A DNA stretch of 64,000 bases from contig NZ_VTRT01000001.1 in NCBI RefSeq assembly GCF_008274585.1, forward strand, positions 1 through 64,000, in the 5' to 3' direction. Source of the DNA: Pedobacter sp. BS3. Its GTDB lineage: Bacteria; Bacteroidota; Bacteroidia; Sphingobacteriales; Sphingobacteriaceae. Of this stretch, positions 35,111 through 41,718 are shown piece by piece (the first letter of the stretch is position 1; each line of letters opens with the position of its first letter). Under the pieces are notes generated by a model. The model saw nothing but the letters and a program-made list of their open reading frames with translations. It did no database searches and was not told the DNA's origin. Position numbers and translations under genes: made by a program.

Positions 35111-35773
35111 CTAAGCTGTTGCGTTTCGTAAAAATTCCATTAACGGATATGCCGCCCGGTAACGATCTGCCAGCAATTGGTCGGCATTAGCCCGTAAAAA
35201 GTCATCGTCTTTCAGATCGCAGGTTATAATATAGCTCTTTAAACGCAGGTATTTTATATCAGGATGAGAGGCTTCGTAGCCTTTCGGCGATGTTTTGAGC
35301 GTATCTTCGTAAGACAAGTCGTTGAAAAACTTCTTAAATGCAGGCTCGTTCAGAATATGATGAAAATCTGCCGCGTTATAATCGATCTCCTGCCGGTAAG
35401 CTTTTAGACGATCCGCCTCCGGCTGCCAGTCGCCGGCAGCCAAAAAAGATTTGCCCGGCTCAATATGCAGGTAATAACCCGGCCCGTTAAAATTTTTCCC
35501 GTTAGGGGATATGCCGACTCCAAAATTAGTTTTATACGGTGTTTTAATTTTGCTGAAACGAATGTCGCGATAAATGCGCATGACACAATTCCTGGCGCTT
35601 AAATCCGCAGGTATCAGGGGATCTACAGCCGACAGTAATCTGATCTGATTGGTTACAAAATTCAGTATGTTTTCTTTCTCTGTTTCGTACCGGCTTTTAT
35701 TGGCCAAAAACCAGTCGCGGTTGTTGTTGGCCGCTATATCTTTTAGAAATGAAAAAGTAGTTTTAGCTATCAT
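35111..35773 (-). CDS. DUF2461 (TIGR02453) family protein
   Basis: This 220-residue protein carries the family pattern: FLKDIAANNNRDWFLANKSRYE at the N-terminus (in part FLKDIAANNNRDWF). Then come RIYRDIRFSKIKTPYKTNFGV, whose core is RDIRFSKIKTPYK, and GPGYYLHIEPG. The family is widespread and has no proven biochemical role. Its start overlaps the DUF983 stop by 4 bp, so the two are coupled. It is the last gene of a three-gene unit with the DUF983 gene and the CxxC membrane protein. Confidence 0.88.
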   Translation of the reverse strand: MIAKTTFSFLKDIAANNNRDWFLANKSRYETEKENILNFVTNQIRLLSAVDPLIPADLSARNCVMRIYRDIRFSKIKTPYKTNFGVGISPNGKNFNGPGYYLHIEPGKSFLAAGDWQPEADRLKAYRQEIDYNAADFHHILNEPAFKKFFNDLSYEDTLKTSPKGYEASHPDIKYLRLKSYIITCDLKDDDFLRANADQLLADRYRAAYPLMEFLRNATA

Positions 35774-36162
35774 TCTGTATCAAATGCTGCGTTATATTTT
35801 ACTTTTGGCGTTAGCAGGTGCAATAAAATCACCCGCGAATACCTGAAATTAAAGGGAGCCAGCAACAACATACCGCCAAGCACTACACCAATATAAAGCC
35901 CTATCTGTTCATACTCTATGCTACCGGTTACCAGGTAAGTAAGCACACCTAAGGCCACCATTTCGGCAGTGCTCATGGCATAGCTTACATACATGGCCGC
36001 ATAAAAATAGCCCGGCTCTATCTCAAAACGCAGTCCGCAATGCGAGCAAAGCTCATTGACATGCTGCGCTCTGAAGCTATAGGCAGGCCCCTGAAACATA
36101 CGGCCACGCCTGCATCTCGGACATCTGGCATGTGTAATAGCATAGAGTTTGGATGTAGCCAT
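35770..36162 (-). CDS. DUF983 family membrane protein with zinc ribbon
   Basis: This 130-residue protein has an N-terminal CPRCRRGRMFQ and a second CSHCG pair about 28 residues later, forming a four-cysteine zinc ribbon. A conserved EPGYFYAAMYVSYA follows, and then two membrane segments (about 60-80 and 88-105). DUF983 proteins are often encoded near cytochrome oxidase genes, as here, but their role is unclear. It overlaps the DUF2461 gene and lies 6 bp after the CxxC membrane protein gene. Confidence 0.9.
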   Translation of the reverse strand: MATSKLYAITHARCPRCRRGRMFQGPAYSFRAQHVNELCSHCGLRFEIEPGYFYAAMYVSYAMSTAEMVALGVLTYLVTGSIEYEQIGLYIGVVLGGMLLLAPFNFRYSRVILLHLLTPKVKYNAAFDTE

Positions 36163-36168
36163 ATAGCG

Positions 36169-36450
36169 CTAATTCAGGTGTATCTTCTGATCTTTAATAT
36201 CTACATTAATGTTCTTACGGCGATATTTTTTATACCAGACAAATCCTACCACAGCTACCGCGACATAAGGCGCAGCCAGTAAAAACAAAATCCCATCATT
36301 CAGGCCTTTACCATCTGTATTGCCGTTCTGCACAGAATTTTCCGCATTTAAGGTACACATAGCGCACTGGCTTTGTGCCCGATGTGCAGGGAGAACTAAG
36401 AAACTTATGAATGCAACTGCAATAACAACTAACCTTTTTACTGTCTTCAT
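36169..36450 (-). CDS. Small CxxC-containing membrane protein, conserved near oxidase genes
   Basis: This 93-residue protein has an export signal or first membrane helix (LVVIAVAFISFLVLPAHRAQS). It has a CAMC motif just outside the membrane, a short Asn-rich stretch, and a second helix (GILFLLAAPYVAVAVVGFVWY) with a basic tail. The layout fits a periplasm-facing CxxC that could bind metal or act as a thiol pair; that is inference. It lies next to the oxidase-assembly genes and heads the unit with DUF983 and DUF2461. A -7 element lies upstream at 36507. Confidence 0.75.
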   Translation of the reverse strand: MKTVKRLVVIAVAFISFLVLPAHRAQSQCAMCTLNAENSVQNGNTDGKGLNDGILFLLAAPYVAVAVVGFVWYKKYRRKNINVDIKDQKIHLN

Positions 36451-36481
36451 TGCTTTCTTCTTTATTTGGAGCTTTTTGATA

Positions 36482-36514
36482 CCTGCACAACAATTGTTGC
36501 AGGATACAAAGTTA
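36482..36514 (-). promoter_or_regulatory. -7 element and 5' hairpin of the CxxC-DUF983-DUF2461 unit
   Basis: On the minus strand TAACTTTG (36507-36514) is an exact TAnnTTTG match. It lies between the DUF420 stop and the CxxC gene. Directly downstream, arms CCTGCA and TGCAGG enclose the inner palindrome ACAATTGT (36482-36503), at or next to the expected transcription start. The transcript may begin with a hairpin. No good -33 box is present. Confidence 0.5.
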
Positions 36515-36528
36515 ACGAATAATATCCC

Positions 36529-37122
36529 TTAAAACGTATAATAAGGGGATATCATTACATAAACTATTACCCCGGTTACCGTTACGTACAGCCATATCGG
36601 GAAACTCCAGCGTACCAGCTTACGGTGACGGTTTACCTGCAGCCCTCCATCCGGATGTCGGGCCTGCAATCCCCGGTAAAAGCTCAATAAAATCAAAGGT
36701 AACACGGCTGCTGCCAAAATGATATGCGTAACTAAAATGATATAATAAATGTACCGTAAGCTGCCGGCGGCTTCTTTTTCATACAACGATAAGGTACCAT
36801 CGTGATCCAGATCGCCGAAACGGGTTTCGGGGGCCAGGTAATGAAACAGGATATACGACACCAGGAACAACGATGATAAAATAAATGTCAGGATGTTAAT
36901 ACGCATGTGCATGGTTACGTTCTTTCGCCTGATGAAATACAGGGATATCAGCAGCAGAACGGTGCATGTTCCGTTGATAATGGCATTTAGTTTAGGCAGA
37001 AAATAAGTAAATGATGGCAGGGTTTGGGGAGCCGGAATAATCTTCCGGTTCAGGATAACCACCACCAGGAATACAAAAACGGAAACTGCGGCTACCAGCC
37101 TGAAAATCACTTTATCGCTCAT
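36529..37122 (-). CDS. DUF420 (CtaM-like) cytochrome oxidase assembly protein with an EF-hand-like loop
   Basis: This 197-residue membrane protein has five predicted helices. Histidines lie in IRRKNVTMHMRIN, LFHYLAP, VTHIILA and NRHRKLVRWSFPIWLYV, typical of the DUF420 family that includes CtaM, needed to mature heme A oxidases. Between helices 3 and 4 there is a loop DLDHDGTLSLYE (residues 104-115). It fits the 12-residue EF-hand calcium pattern (D1, D3, D5, G6, E12). It is the last gene of the oxidase assembly cluster, 3 bp after the SCO gene. Confidence 0.9.
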   Translation of the reverse strand: MSDKVIFRLVAAVSVFVFLVVVILNRKIIPAPQTLPSFTYFLPKLNAIINGTCTVLLLISLYFIRRKNVTMHMRINILTFILSSLFLVSYILFHYLAPETRFGDLDHDGTLSLYEKEAAGSLRYIYYIILVTHIILAAAVLPLILLSFYRGLQARHPDGGLQVNRHRKLVRWSFPIWLYVTVTGVIVYVMISPYYTF

Positions 37123-37125
37123 AAT

Positions 37126-37830
37126 TTACATTTCGGCAGCTCTTATCTGCCGTAGCTCTTCTACGATTAATACCTTTATTTCGTCAATTAACTGATCTAC
37201 CTGTTCTTTGGAATTCGAGTCGTAATAGCCGCGTATCCGCTTATGCGGATCTACCAGGATCAGCATCGGGCTGTGGATATAGTTCGGCGATGCAGAAAGG
37301 GTATGTGTTAACGCATCAACCAGAAATCCGTCATGTGCCAGCCCGAAGATCTGCTGCTGGTTGCCGGTCAGGAAATCCCATTTGCCGGATGATGCCCCAA
37401 ACTGTGCAGCATACTTCTTTAATACCGAAGGGGTATCGTAATCCGGGTCTACCGTTATGGATAAAAACCGCAAAAAATCGTTCTTTTTATACCGCTCTGC
37501 AACCCGCTGCATTTCGTTGTTCATGTTACGGCAAAAGCTGGGGCACCGGGTAAAAAAGAAATTGACTACGTAAATTTTATTGGTATCTGCCGGAAAGGAA
37601 ACTGCTATGCTATCCTGGTTAAGCAGCTTAAAATCGCTGATAGTATGATAGATCGTATCGGGGATCTGCTTACCGTGCCAGGTATGAAATGTTTTGGCTA
37701 CCTGTTTGGGGCCATAGATAGCCAAAGGCTTGTAACGGTTTTTCCCTTTTTCTTTTAGTAAATAATATAAAAATCCCGGTAGGGCTAAAATAGCTACCAG
37801 GATCAGTACTTTTTTTATCGGTATTTTCAT
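37126..37830 (-). CDS. SCO1/SenC/PrrC-family copper chaperone
   Basis: This 234-residue protein has an N-terminal membrane anchor (about 7-25) and a thioredoxin fold. The copper-binding CPSFC is at 96-100 (VNFFFTRCPSFCRNM), and the third ligand is His186 in NYIHSPMLILVD. SCO proteins deliver copper to the CuA site of oxidase subunit II. The start codon overlaps the subunit IV stop (TAATG), which shows translational coupling. DUF420 follows 3 bp later. Confidence 0.94.
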   Translation of the reverse strand: MKIPIKKVLILVAILALPGFLYYLLKEKGKNRYKPLAIYGPKQVAKTFHTWHGKQIPDTIYHTISDFKLLNQDSIAVSFPADTNKIYVVNFFFTRCPSFCRNMNNEMQRVAERYKKNDFLRFLSITVDPDYDTPSVLKKYAAQFGASSGKWDFLTGNQQQIFGLAHDGFLVDALTHTLSASPNYIHSPMLILVDPHKRIRGYYDSNSKEQVDQLIDEIKVLIVEELRQIRAAEM

Positions 37831-38180
37831 TAGTTCATGTGCACATGCAAGTAGGTACCTTCTGTAAGTAACAGGATAATAAAATATATAACCAGCACCA
37901 GCACGGCCACAATGGTGGTTTTAAATGCAACCCGTTCAAACTTCAGGTGCATAAAATAAGCAACAATGTAAAATGCTTTTAAAAGTGTTAACACGATATA
38001 TATGCAGTTTCCTACACCGTGCGACAAATGTTTTCCCGGCAGCACCCATAACGCGATGATAAATTCTACAATGGTTATTGCCAGCAGGATACCAAATACC
38101 TGCCAGATTTTTCTCCTGGTCATGCCTTCATGCTCTTCATGGGCATGTTCTTCTGCTGCATGTATATTTTGATCAGTCAT
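37830..38180 (-). CDS. Cytochrome c oxidase subunit IV family protein
   Basis: This 116-residue protein has a His/Glu-rich cytoplasmic N-terminus (HAAEEHAHEEHEG). Three membrane helices follow, with the family patterns WQVFGILLAITIVEFIIAL and IVLTLLKAFYIVAYFMHLKFE. This small subunit stabilises the aa3-type oxidase. It lies 19 bp after the second subunit III gene and overlaps SCO by one base. Confidence 0.92.
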   Translation of the reverse strand: MTDQNIHAAEEHAHEEHEGMTRRKIWQVFGILLAITIVEFIIALWVLPGKHLSHGVGNCIYIVLTLLKAFYIVAYFMHLKFERVAFKTTIVAVLVLVIYFIILLLTEGTYLHVHMN

Positions 38181-38199
38181 AAAATTGATGCTTTAACTG

Positions 38200-38913
38200 T
38201 TAAACTAAATAAAAGAAGGTAAATACAAATACCCAAACCAGGTCTACAAAGTGCCAGTACAGCCCTACTTTTTCAACCATTAAATAGCTGCCGCGACGGG
38301 CAAACGTTCCGCTTATGGTCATGAACAGGATAATGATATTGATAAGAACTCCTGTAAATACGTGGAACCCGTGGAAGCCGGTAATGGTAAAGAACAGGTT
38401 GGCAAATTGCTGCGCAGAAACTTCTGATACAGGCTCTGTAAAGAAATGTTTCAATTCTTCTACCGGCGGAATGCTGCCCCACCAAAAGCCTTCGTGATGC
38501 AAGTGTGTCCATTCGGCAGCCTGGCAGCCCAGGAACATTAAACCACCTATTACGGTAGCTATCATCCAGCCAATAACTTCTTTTTTAGCATTTCTGTGTC
38601 CTGCTTCTACGGCCAGTACCATAGTAACAGAGCTCATGATCAGGATAAAGGTCATAATACCCACAAAAACCAGAGGATAGCCGGCATCTGCAAGCCCGGG
38701 AACCGACTGGAACACCAGGTCTGGATCAGGCCATGTGATTTTGCTGAAGCGCTGTGCTCCGTAATAAATCAAAAATGCCGAAAATGTAAATGCGTCTGAC
38801 ACAAGGAAAAACCACATCATGATTTTACCATACTCAATAGAGAATGGCGATTTACCACCATTCCAGGGTCCGGTTTTAACCTCGTCTAATTGTGATACAG
38901 CAGTAGTACTCAT
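38200..38913 (-). CDS. ctaE: Cytochrome c oxidase subunit III (longer paralogue)
   Basis: This 237-residue protein has about seven predicted membrane helices and the subunit III signatures WFFLVSDAFTFSAFLIYYG, EWTHLHHEGFWWG, FFTITGFHGFHVFTGV and GLYWHFVDLVWVFVFTFFYL. It starts 10 bp after the shorter subunit III gene. Paired subunit III genes are usual in Bacteroidota oxidase loci. The product is an inner-membrane subunit of the aa3-type oxidase encoded by coxA/coxB upstream. Confidence 0.93.
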   Translation of the reverse strand: MSTTAVSQLDEVKTGPWNGGKSPFSIEYGKIMMWFFLVSDAFTFSAFLIYYGAQRFSKITWPDPDLVFQSVPGLADAGYPLVFVGIMTFILIMSSVTMVLAVEAGHRNAKKEVIGWMIATVIGGLMFLGCQAAEWTHLHHEGFWWGSIPPVEELKHFFTEPVSEVSAQQFANLFFTITGFHGFHVFTGVLINIIILFMTISGTFARRGSYLMVEKVGLYWHFVDLVWVFVFTFFYLV

Positions 38914-38923
38914 TTATAAAAAA

Positions 38924-39502
38924 TTATTGGTTCAAAAGTAAGAAAACATATATATAAATCCATAGTATATCTATAAAATGCCAAAAGATAGAGGTTGTTT
39001 CCAGCCTGAACATATTGCGCACTTGTGATATATTCCTGATTTTACCGATAAGGGCCGTAAGTACCATGATCAGACCGGCAAAAATGTGCAGCAAGTGCAT
39101 ACCGGTAAACACGTAAATGAATGATTGCGAAGCGTTATAATTTATAAAATAAACGCCCTGTTTGATCAGCGTCCCCCAGGCTGTTAGCTGTGCATAAAAA
39201 AAGGCAATGCCCAGCAATATGGTCAGCACCAAAAACAGCTTCTGTTTGCCAAACTGCAGGCGCTTACCCGACAGGTATGCCAGGTGCATGGTCACACTGC
39301 TTAATATGATAATGGCCGTACTGTAAATAAAGGTATGCGGTAATATGGTTTTTATACCGCGGTTAGGGCTTCCGGCAGTGTACACAATAAATCCACTGGT
39401 GAAGCCGGCAAATAATATGAATGACGAAACAATAAATAACCAAACCAGAAACTTCTTCGCCTTCAGATTCTGCCTGTCCTGTTCTGTGGGTATTTGTGCC
39501 AT
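38924..39502 (-). CDS. Cytochrome c oxidase subunit III (shorter paralogue)
   Basis: This is 192 residues from the ATG at 39502 (MAQIPTEQDRQNLKAKK). The frame extends upstream to a TTG, but that extension lies in a heptamer repeat and is not credible. Five membrane helices are predicted, with the subunit III patterns FIYVFTGMHLLHIFAGL and TTSIFWHFIDILWIYIYVFL. It is the first gene of the subunit III-III-IV-SCO-DUF420 unit and is separated from cyoE by about 200 bp with REP and heptamer repeats. Confidence 0.92.
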   Translation of the reverse strand: MAQIPTEQDRQNLKAKKFLVWLFIVSSFILFAGFTSGFIVYTAGSPNRGIKTILPHTFIYSTAIIILSSVTMHLAYLSGKRLQFGKQKLFLVLTILLGIAFFYAQLTAWGTLIKQGVYFINYNASQSFIYVFTGMHLLHIFAGLIMVLTALIGKIRNISQVRNMFRLETTSIFWHFIDILWIYIYVFLLLNQ

Positions 39503-39507
39503 AATTA

Positions 39508-39542
39508 AGTTAAAAGTCAAAAGTACAAAGTTAAAAGTTGAG
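39508..39542. repeat. Five-unit heptamer repeat upstream of subunit III
   Basis: Units AGTTAAA, AGTCAAA, AGTACAA, AGTTAAA and AGTTGAG lie directly before the subunit III start. On the gene strand they contain TAACTTTG and TACTTTTG, two exact matches to the -7 element, so the array could carry the promoter. Confidence 0.75.
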
Positions 39543-39572
39543 CACAGCGAAACCGGTATTCACGCTATATCC

Positions 39573-39621
39573 TTGGTCTGTCCCCTGACAGACCAATTTC
39601 TCCATCCTGTCAGGGGACAGG
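39573..39621. repeat. REP-like bipartite palindrome between cyoE and subunit III
   Basis: The first hairpin has arms TTGGTCTGTC (39573-39582) and GACAGACCAA (39587-39596). The second has CCTGTC (39606-39611) and GACAGG (39616-39621). The two hairpins also pair with each other (CTGTCCCCTGACAG against CTGTCAGGGGACAG). This two-part layout is typical of REP doublets. It may also limit read-through from cyoE. Confidence 0.8.
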
Positions 39622-39700
39622 CCGGGGCAAGAACATTCAAAACCAGTATCCGCTTCAATCTCAAAAAAATAATGTAAAATCATATCCGTGCGGTTTAAAC

Positions 39701-40570
39701 TCATTTTACAATAAAATCAAATAATAATACCAGTTGCACCACGGGCAAATAAAAAAACGACCCGAACATCACCTTGCGTGCCGAGGCAATATCCAGTTTC
39801 CATACCAGCTGCCAGGCAAACCAGCAGAATATCAAACCGAGTACCAGCGATACGCCGCCAATGATATAACCACCAAATCCCATAATTGTGGGCAGTAAGC
39901 TTACCGGAACCAGTATAATGGTTGATACCAGCGTAAATATTGCGCTTACGCGATCGCGTTTGGTGGTAGGCAATAAACGGAATCCTGCTTTTTTATAATC
40001 ATCGTCCAGCACCCAGGCTATGCCCCAGAAATGCGGGAACTGCCATACAAACTGTATCAGGAATAACACAATGGGTATCCAGGATATCCGCGGATTATCA
40101 AATGCTGCAAAATAACCGATCAACGGGGGCAATGCTCCCGGAAACGCACCAATAAACACGGCAACAGGAGACTTGCGTTTCATTGGCGTATAAAAAAATG
40201 CGTACAAAAATATAGAGAAAACGGAGAGTATACCGGTAAGGAAATTAAGCTTTACCAGCACTAATGTTCCTGTAAGACCCATAAATAAGCTCAATACCAA
40301 TGCCTGTCCTGTGGTCATCCTTCCGGCCGGGATCGGCCGGTTGCTTGTACGTGCCATCAGCTTATCCAAATCTTTCTCTATAATTTCGTTAAACCCGTTT
40401 GCCGCTCCCGTTACCAGGAAACCGCCAATGGTTAAAATAACCCAGTTTACCCAATTTATATTTCCCTGCTCTTTGCTTCCTATCAAAAATGAAACCGATG
40501 CAGAAAACACCACTAAGAAGGTTAGCCGTAACTTAATTAATTTCTTAAAATCCGATAAAAAGCCGTTCAC
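39701..40570 (-). CDS. ctaB: Protoheme IX farnesyltransferase (heme O synthase)
   Basis: This 289-residue UbiA-family prenyltransferase has about nine membrane helices. The first Asp-rich motif is NGFNEIIEKDLDKLMARTSNRP, of which DLDKLMARTSNRP is the signature. The second is in AWVLDDDYKKAGFRLLP. It adds farnesyl to heme B to give heme O, the substrate of heme A synthase encoded 5 bp upstream. It serves the aa3-type oxidase. It is also known as cyoE. Confidence 0.95.
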   Translation of the reverse strand: MNGFLSDFKKLIKLRLTFLVVFSASVSFLIGSKEQGNINWVNWVILTIGGFLVTGAANGFNEIIEKDLDKLMARTSNRPIPAGRMTTGQALVLSLFMGLTGTLVLVKLNFLTGILSVFSIFLYAFFYTPMKRKSPVAVFIGAFPGALPPLIGYFAAFDNPRISWIPIVLFLIQFVWQFPHFWGIAWVLDDDYKKAGFRLLPTTKRDRVSAIFTLVSTIILVPVSLLPTIMGFGGYIIGGVSLVLGLIFCWFAWQLVWKLDIASARKVMFGSFFYLPVVQLVLLFDFIVK

Positions 40571-40575
40571 TTATA

Positions 40576-41646
40576 TTACGCTAATTTCCTGCTATAAAGC
40601 CGTTTACGGCTTAATATTAATATTAAATAAAACTGTGCGCCAAACAATAGCGTGGCCAGCACCAGGTGCACTGTCTGAGCTACAGCGGGTAACGCCCAAT
40701 ACGATAGTATGATACCGCTGATCACCTGCAATACGATCAGAGCAGCCGTATAGGTTACATACCTGAACCGTTCCCCGGAAGGGGAATAATTGCTGCGTAT
40801 AATAAAAAATAACGCACCATTAATTACCAGTACCAGCAAGGCCATATCACGATGGGTATTAAATACGCTGCCAACCTGGCTTAGCCATTCGCCCCGGTTA
40901 ACATAACCCATAGCGGATGCTATCGCATCTACTCCTTCCCTCACTTCGGTACCGATAGTGATCTGCACAATGGTTAACAACAAGGCTATGATAGCCAGTC
41001 CTTTTGCCCATTTCACGTTTTTGATAGACAGCAGCATCCTGTTTCGTAATATGCGGGCCTGGTAATACGTATAAATGCTGATAGCCAGTATCACTAAAGC
41101 CAACAGCATGTGTACCGTTACAATCCAGGCCAGCAGGTTGGTTGATACTACAATAGAACCCAGCCATCCCTGGAAACCAACCGCCACCAGGTTAACAACA
41201 CTTAAAAAGAATATACGCTTACGCGATTTAAGATAGGTTACTGAAAACAGCGCACAGCCCAACAAAGCCAGACCGCTCAAAACACCTATCACACGGTTCA
41301 CATATTCTGTCCAGGTTTTTACGGCGTTAAAATCCTCCGGTTGTAAAATAGATTCATCATGCCGTATGCGATCTGCAAGCTTAGTATAGCCTAAGGCATC
41401 CAGCATGTTGGCAAACCGTTCATTCTTCGCCACCCGTTTACTTACATAATGCTCTTTATATCCTTCGGGTAACTGACTGGCTGATGTTGGCGGAACATAC
41501 TGGTTAAAACATTTCGGCCAATCGGGACAACCCATTCCAGAACCTGAGCTTCGCACTACTCCTCCCGCCAGTATCACCGCAAAAAGAGCCATAATAGCTA
41601 TACGATTAACTATTAAAAACCGCTTTTCGCCTGGTGGATATATCAT
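40576..41646 (-). CDS. ctaA: Heme A synthase (COX15/CtaA family)
   Basis: This 356-residue protein has eight membrane helices and the CtaA signature GVVRSSGSGMGCPDWPKCF near the N-terminus. It contains conserved heme-ligand histidines (VTVHMLLAL, NTHRDMALLVL, AQTVHLVLATLLFG). It oxidises heme O to heme A. The start codon lies only 10 bp after the U-tract of the coxA terminator, with no obvious promoter between. Expression may depend on read-through, or the promoter may lie inside coxA. Confidence 0.94.
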   Translation of the reverse strand: MIYPPGEKRFLIVNRIAIMALFAVILAGGVVRSSGSGMGCPDWPKCFNQYVPPTSASQLPEGYKEHYVSKRVAKNERFANMLDALGYTKLADRIRHDESILQPEDFNAVKTWTEYVNRVIGVLSGLALLGCALFSVTYLKSRKRIFFLSVVNLVAVGFQGWLGSIVVSTNLLAWIVTVHMLLALVILAISIYTYYQARILRNRMLLSIKNVKWAKGLAIIALLLTIVQITIGTEVREGVDAIASAMGYVNRGEWLSQVGSVFNTHRDMALLVLVINGALFFIIRSNYSPSGERFRYVTYTAALIVLQVISGIILSYWALPAVAQTVHLVLATLLFGAQFYLILILSRKRLYSRKLA

Positions 41647-41655
41647 GAGTATATT

Positions 41656-41700
41656 AAAAAAATGGGGTATCTGTAAGTAGTTCTTACAACAGATACCCCA
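41656..41700 (-). terminator. Strong rho-independent terminator after coxA
   Basis: Perfect 12-bp arms TGGGGTATCTGT (41663-41674) and ACAGATACCCCA (41689-41700) are extended by an inner AAG/CTT pair. On the minus strand they are followed by seven Ts (41656-41662). It lies 18 bp after the coxA stop and ends the Act-cox operon. It also stands directly in front of ctaA. Confidence 0.9.
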
Positions 41701-41718
41701 ACTTATTTTGTTAGCTAA

